Of a DNA stretch of 22,913 bases, positions 21,935 to 22,913 are shown one piece after another. Origin of the DNA: a virus; the IMG/VR virus record IMGVR_UViG_3300020438_000294, positions 1 to 22,913 of that record; one strand, written 5' to 3'. The notes under the pieces were generated by a model. That model searched no databases, had not been told where the DNA came from, and saw only the letters and a program-made list of their open reading frames with translations. Every line of letters begins with the position of its first letter. Within the stretch, counting starts at the first letter, position 1. The translations under genes were made by a program, and so were the position numbers.

Positions 21935-22296
21935 TAGAAACTGAACTTAGCTCCTATTTTTGTACCGTATGAATTATCAGCATCTTCTTTTGTGATGCCT
22001 GAGAACTCACCATAAACACCTAGCTTTTGAGACACGTTAAATGTACCTCCAAGCTTACCTGAGATTCCTGATTCAGTTCCATCTACATCAGCAACAGCAG
22101 TGAATGCTGGACCGCCTTGAATGTAGTAATCAAACTTCTTTATAGAACCTTCGTATCCAACATGTAGATCAATAGTTCTTCCTGAGTAGTCAGAACCTGT
22201 GTATCCATCGTTAGATTCAGCGTTTATATATACGCCAGCGGATGCAGGTGCAGACGCTAATGTGGTGGCTGCGAGAGCAAGTGCAATAGTTTTCAT
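21934..22296 (-). CDS. Secreted small beta-barrel-like outer membrane protein
   Basis: A 120-residue protein with a clear signal peptide (MKTIALALAATTLASAPASA, cleavage before G21). The mature 100 residues alternate hydrophobic and polar positions in strand-length units (TIDLHVGYEG, KFDYYIQGGPAFTAVADV, SGKLGGTFNVSQKLGVYGEF, YGTKIGAKFSF). The last residue is Phe, a classical outer-membrane beta-barrel assembly signal. Proteins of this kind next to photosynthesis genes are, as I recall, common in marine cyanophages and unassigned. It could change the host outer membrane during infection, for example permeability or exclusion of other phages; this is inference. It begins 4 nt after the peptide gene stop. 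Confidence 0.83.
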   Translation of the reverse strand: MKTIALALAATTLASAPASAGVYINAESNDGYTGSDYSGRTIDLHVGYEGSIKKFDYYIQGGPAFTAVADVDGTESGISGKLGGTFNVSQKLGVYGEFSGITKEDADNSYGTKIGAKFSF

Positions 22297-22300
22297 TTAA

Positions 22301-22363
22301 TTAAATTGATTTTGATTTTGTGTAAGAAATGCCGCGATACTTGTATGTGACTTTGATTGTCAT
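22301..22363 (-). CDS. 20-aa peptide with TYRG-like motif, downstream of riboswitch-like RNA
   Basis: A 20-codon gene that begins MTIKVTYKYRGISYTK. The core YRGxxY with flanking basic and polar residues resembles the short cyanobacterial DUF4278-type proteins (MTLTYRGxxY). GGAG lies 7 nt before the ATG but is enclosed in a small hairpin (TTGGA-GATT-TCCAA, 22376-22363) that also takes in the first base of the ATG, so translation is likely controlled. Codons 8-10 (AAGTATCG) are perfectly complementary to the first 8 nt after the psbA stop. Short peptides behind this class of RNA gave the name 'Downstream-peptide' to the RNA family. The function of the peptide is unknown to me; a nitrogen-related regulator is a guess. 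Confidence 0.6.
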   Translation of the reverse strand: MTIKVTYKYRGISYTKSKSI

Positions 22364-22376
22364 TGGAAATCTCCAA

Positions 22377-22440
22377 GTACCTCAGACCCCGTTCCATGTC
22401 TAAGGTTTCATGCGTCCCAAAGGGATGAACGGAAGTATCG
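22377..22440 (-). promoter_or_regulatory. Glutamine-riboswitch-like RNA (Downstream-peptide type) behind psbA
   Basis: Directly after the psbA stop, the RNA holds CCGTTC (22432-22427), hairpin TCCC-TTT-GGGA (22425-22415), ACGCATGAAACC, and a hairpin CCTTAGAC / GTCTGAGG (8 pairs, one wobble; 22405-22398 with 22387-22380). That hairpin's 10-nt loop contains GAACGG (22394-22389). CCGTTC and GAACGG are perfect complements, giving a pseudoknot. The CGTTCA-TCC...GGACG...GAACG arrangement is what I remember of the glnA and Downstream-peptide RNAs of cyanobacteria and cyanophages, reported to bind glutamine. A 3' hairpin then masks the ribosome site of the peptide gene. The class assignment is from memory of the consensus; the pairings are seen directly. 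Confidence 0.62.
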
Positions 22441-22913
22441 TTAAGCTATAGGTGCGATCTCTTTAGCCGCTAGATCAAGCGGAAAGTTATGTGCGTTTCT
22501 TTCGTGCATTACTTCCATACCTAAGTCAGCCCTGTTAAGAACGTCAGCCCATGTAGGAATTGTTTTTCCACTAGCATCAACTACGGACTGATTGAAATTG
22601 AATCCATTGAGGTTAAATGCCATTGTAGAAATTCCCATGGAGGTAAGCCATATGCAAACGACTGGCCAAGTAGCAAGGAAGAAATGAAGACTACGACTAT
22701 TATTGAAAGAAGCATATTGGAAAATTAATCTCCCGAAGTAGCCATGTGCGGCTACGATGTTATAGGTTTCATCCTCTTGTCCAAACTTGTACCCATAGTT
22801 CTGCGATACAAGTCCAGTTGTTTGTCTAACAAGTGAGGAAGTAACAAGACTTCCATGCATAGCAGCGAATAAAGCTCCACCGAATACCCCTGCAACACCG
22901 AGCATATGGAACG
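22441..22913 (-). CDS. psbA: Photosystem II reaction centre protein D1, C-terminal part
   Basis: The window holds residues from F197 to the stop. Using standard D1 numbering, H198 (ligand of the P680 chlorophyll), H215 and H272 (non-haem iron), H252 and S264 (plastoquinone QB pocket), and the manganese-cluster ligands H332, E333, H337, D342 and A344 are all present. The tail after A344 has only 8 residues (AKEIAPIA), shorter than the 16 usual in cyanobacteria. Cyanophage psbA is expressed during infection to replace fast-turning-over host D1 and keep energy supply going. The gene lies upstream of the capsid gene, as in other psbA-bearing cyanopodoviruses, and a riboswitch-like RNA follows its stop codon directly. 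The first 196 codons are outside the window. Confidence 0.99.
   Translation of the reverse strand, partial: FHMLGVAGVFGGALFAAMHGSLVTSSLVRQTTGLVSQNYGYKFGQEDETYNIVAAHGYFGRLIFQYASFNNSRSLHFFLATWPVVCIWLTSMGISTMAFNLNGFNFNQSVVDASGKTIPTWADVLNRADLGMEVMHERNAHNFPLDLAAKEIAPIA

Overview
The window is part of the late (structural) region of a T7-like marine cyanophage, an AT-rich podovirus that probably infects Prochlorococcus or marine Synechococcus. Two things show this together: a T7-order virion cassette (capsid, tail tube A, tail tube B, gp13-, gp14-, gp15- and gp16-like proteins, T7 gp17-type fibre anchors, small terminase), and a cyanobacterial photosystem II D1 gene (psbA) just upstream of the capsid gene. 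Every gene I can support lies on the minus strand, so transcription runs from high to low coordinates.

Layout in transcription order. 22913-22441: 3' part of psbA. 22440-22301: a compact pseudoknot-capable RNA element that resembles the glutamine-riboswitch ('Downstream-peptide') class, followed by a 20-codon peptide gene. 22296-21815: a small secreted beta-barrel-like protein and a 39-aa acidic/basic protein. 21828-21578: a structured leader with hairpins, a possible weak terminator and a possible 40-aa membrane peptide. 21577-20429: major capsid protein, followed at once by a strong intrinsic terminator (20417-20391), as in T7 after gene 10. 20378-9522: tail tube A and B, gp13-like GNAT-fold protein, and internal core proteins gp14-, gp15- and gp16-like, tightly packed with several overlaps. 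9519-3538: three receptor-binding or fibre proteins. The first has a T7-type anchor plus a collar domain. The second is a 1323-aa chimera of T7-type anchor, collagen-like repeats and two YadA-like head modules. The third is a LamG/concanavalin-like lectin. 3531-1094: a run of very small genes, several too short for standard calling, including a two-part membrane protein split by an in-frame TGA (holin candidate) and a pair of overlapping secreted proteins. 1088-1: a basic protein of unknown role, the small terminase, a small basic protein and the start of an HNH endonuclease.

How it works together: D1 keeps host photosynthesis running during infection. The capsid, tail and core genes build the particle. 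The fibres supply adsorption. The small genes after the fibres probably hold lysis and envelope functions. The terminase/HNH cluster starts DNA packaging. The most unusual elements are the riboswitch-like RNA plus peptide directly behind psbA, the TGA-split membrane gene, the secreted pair whose second member has no standard start codon, and the chimeric collagen/YadA-like fibre.
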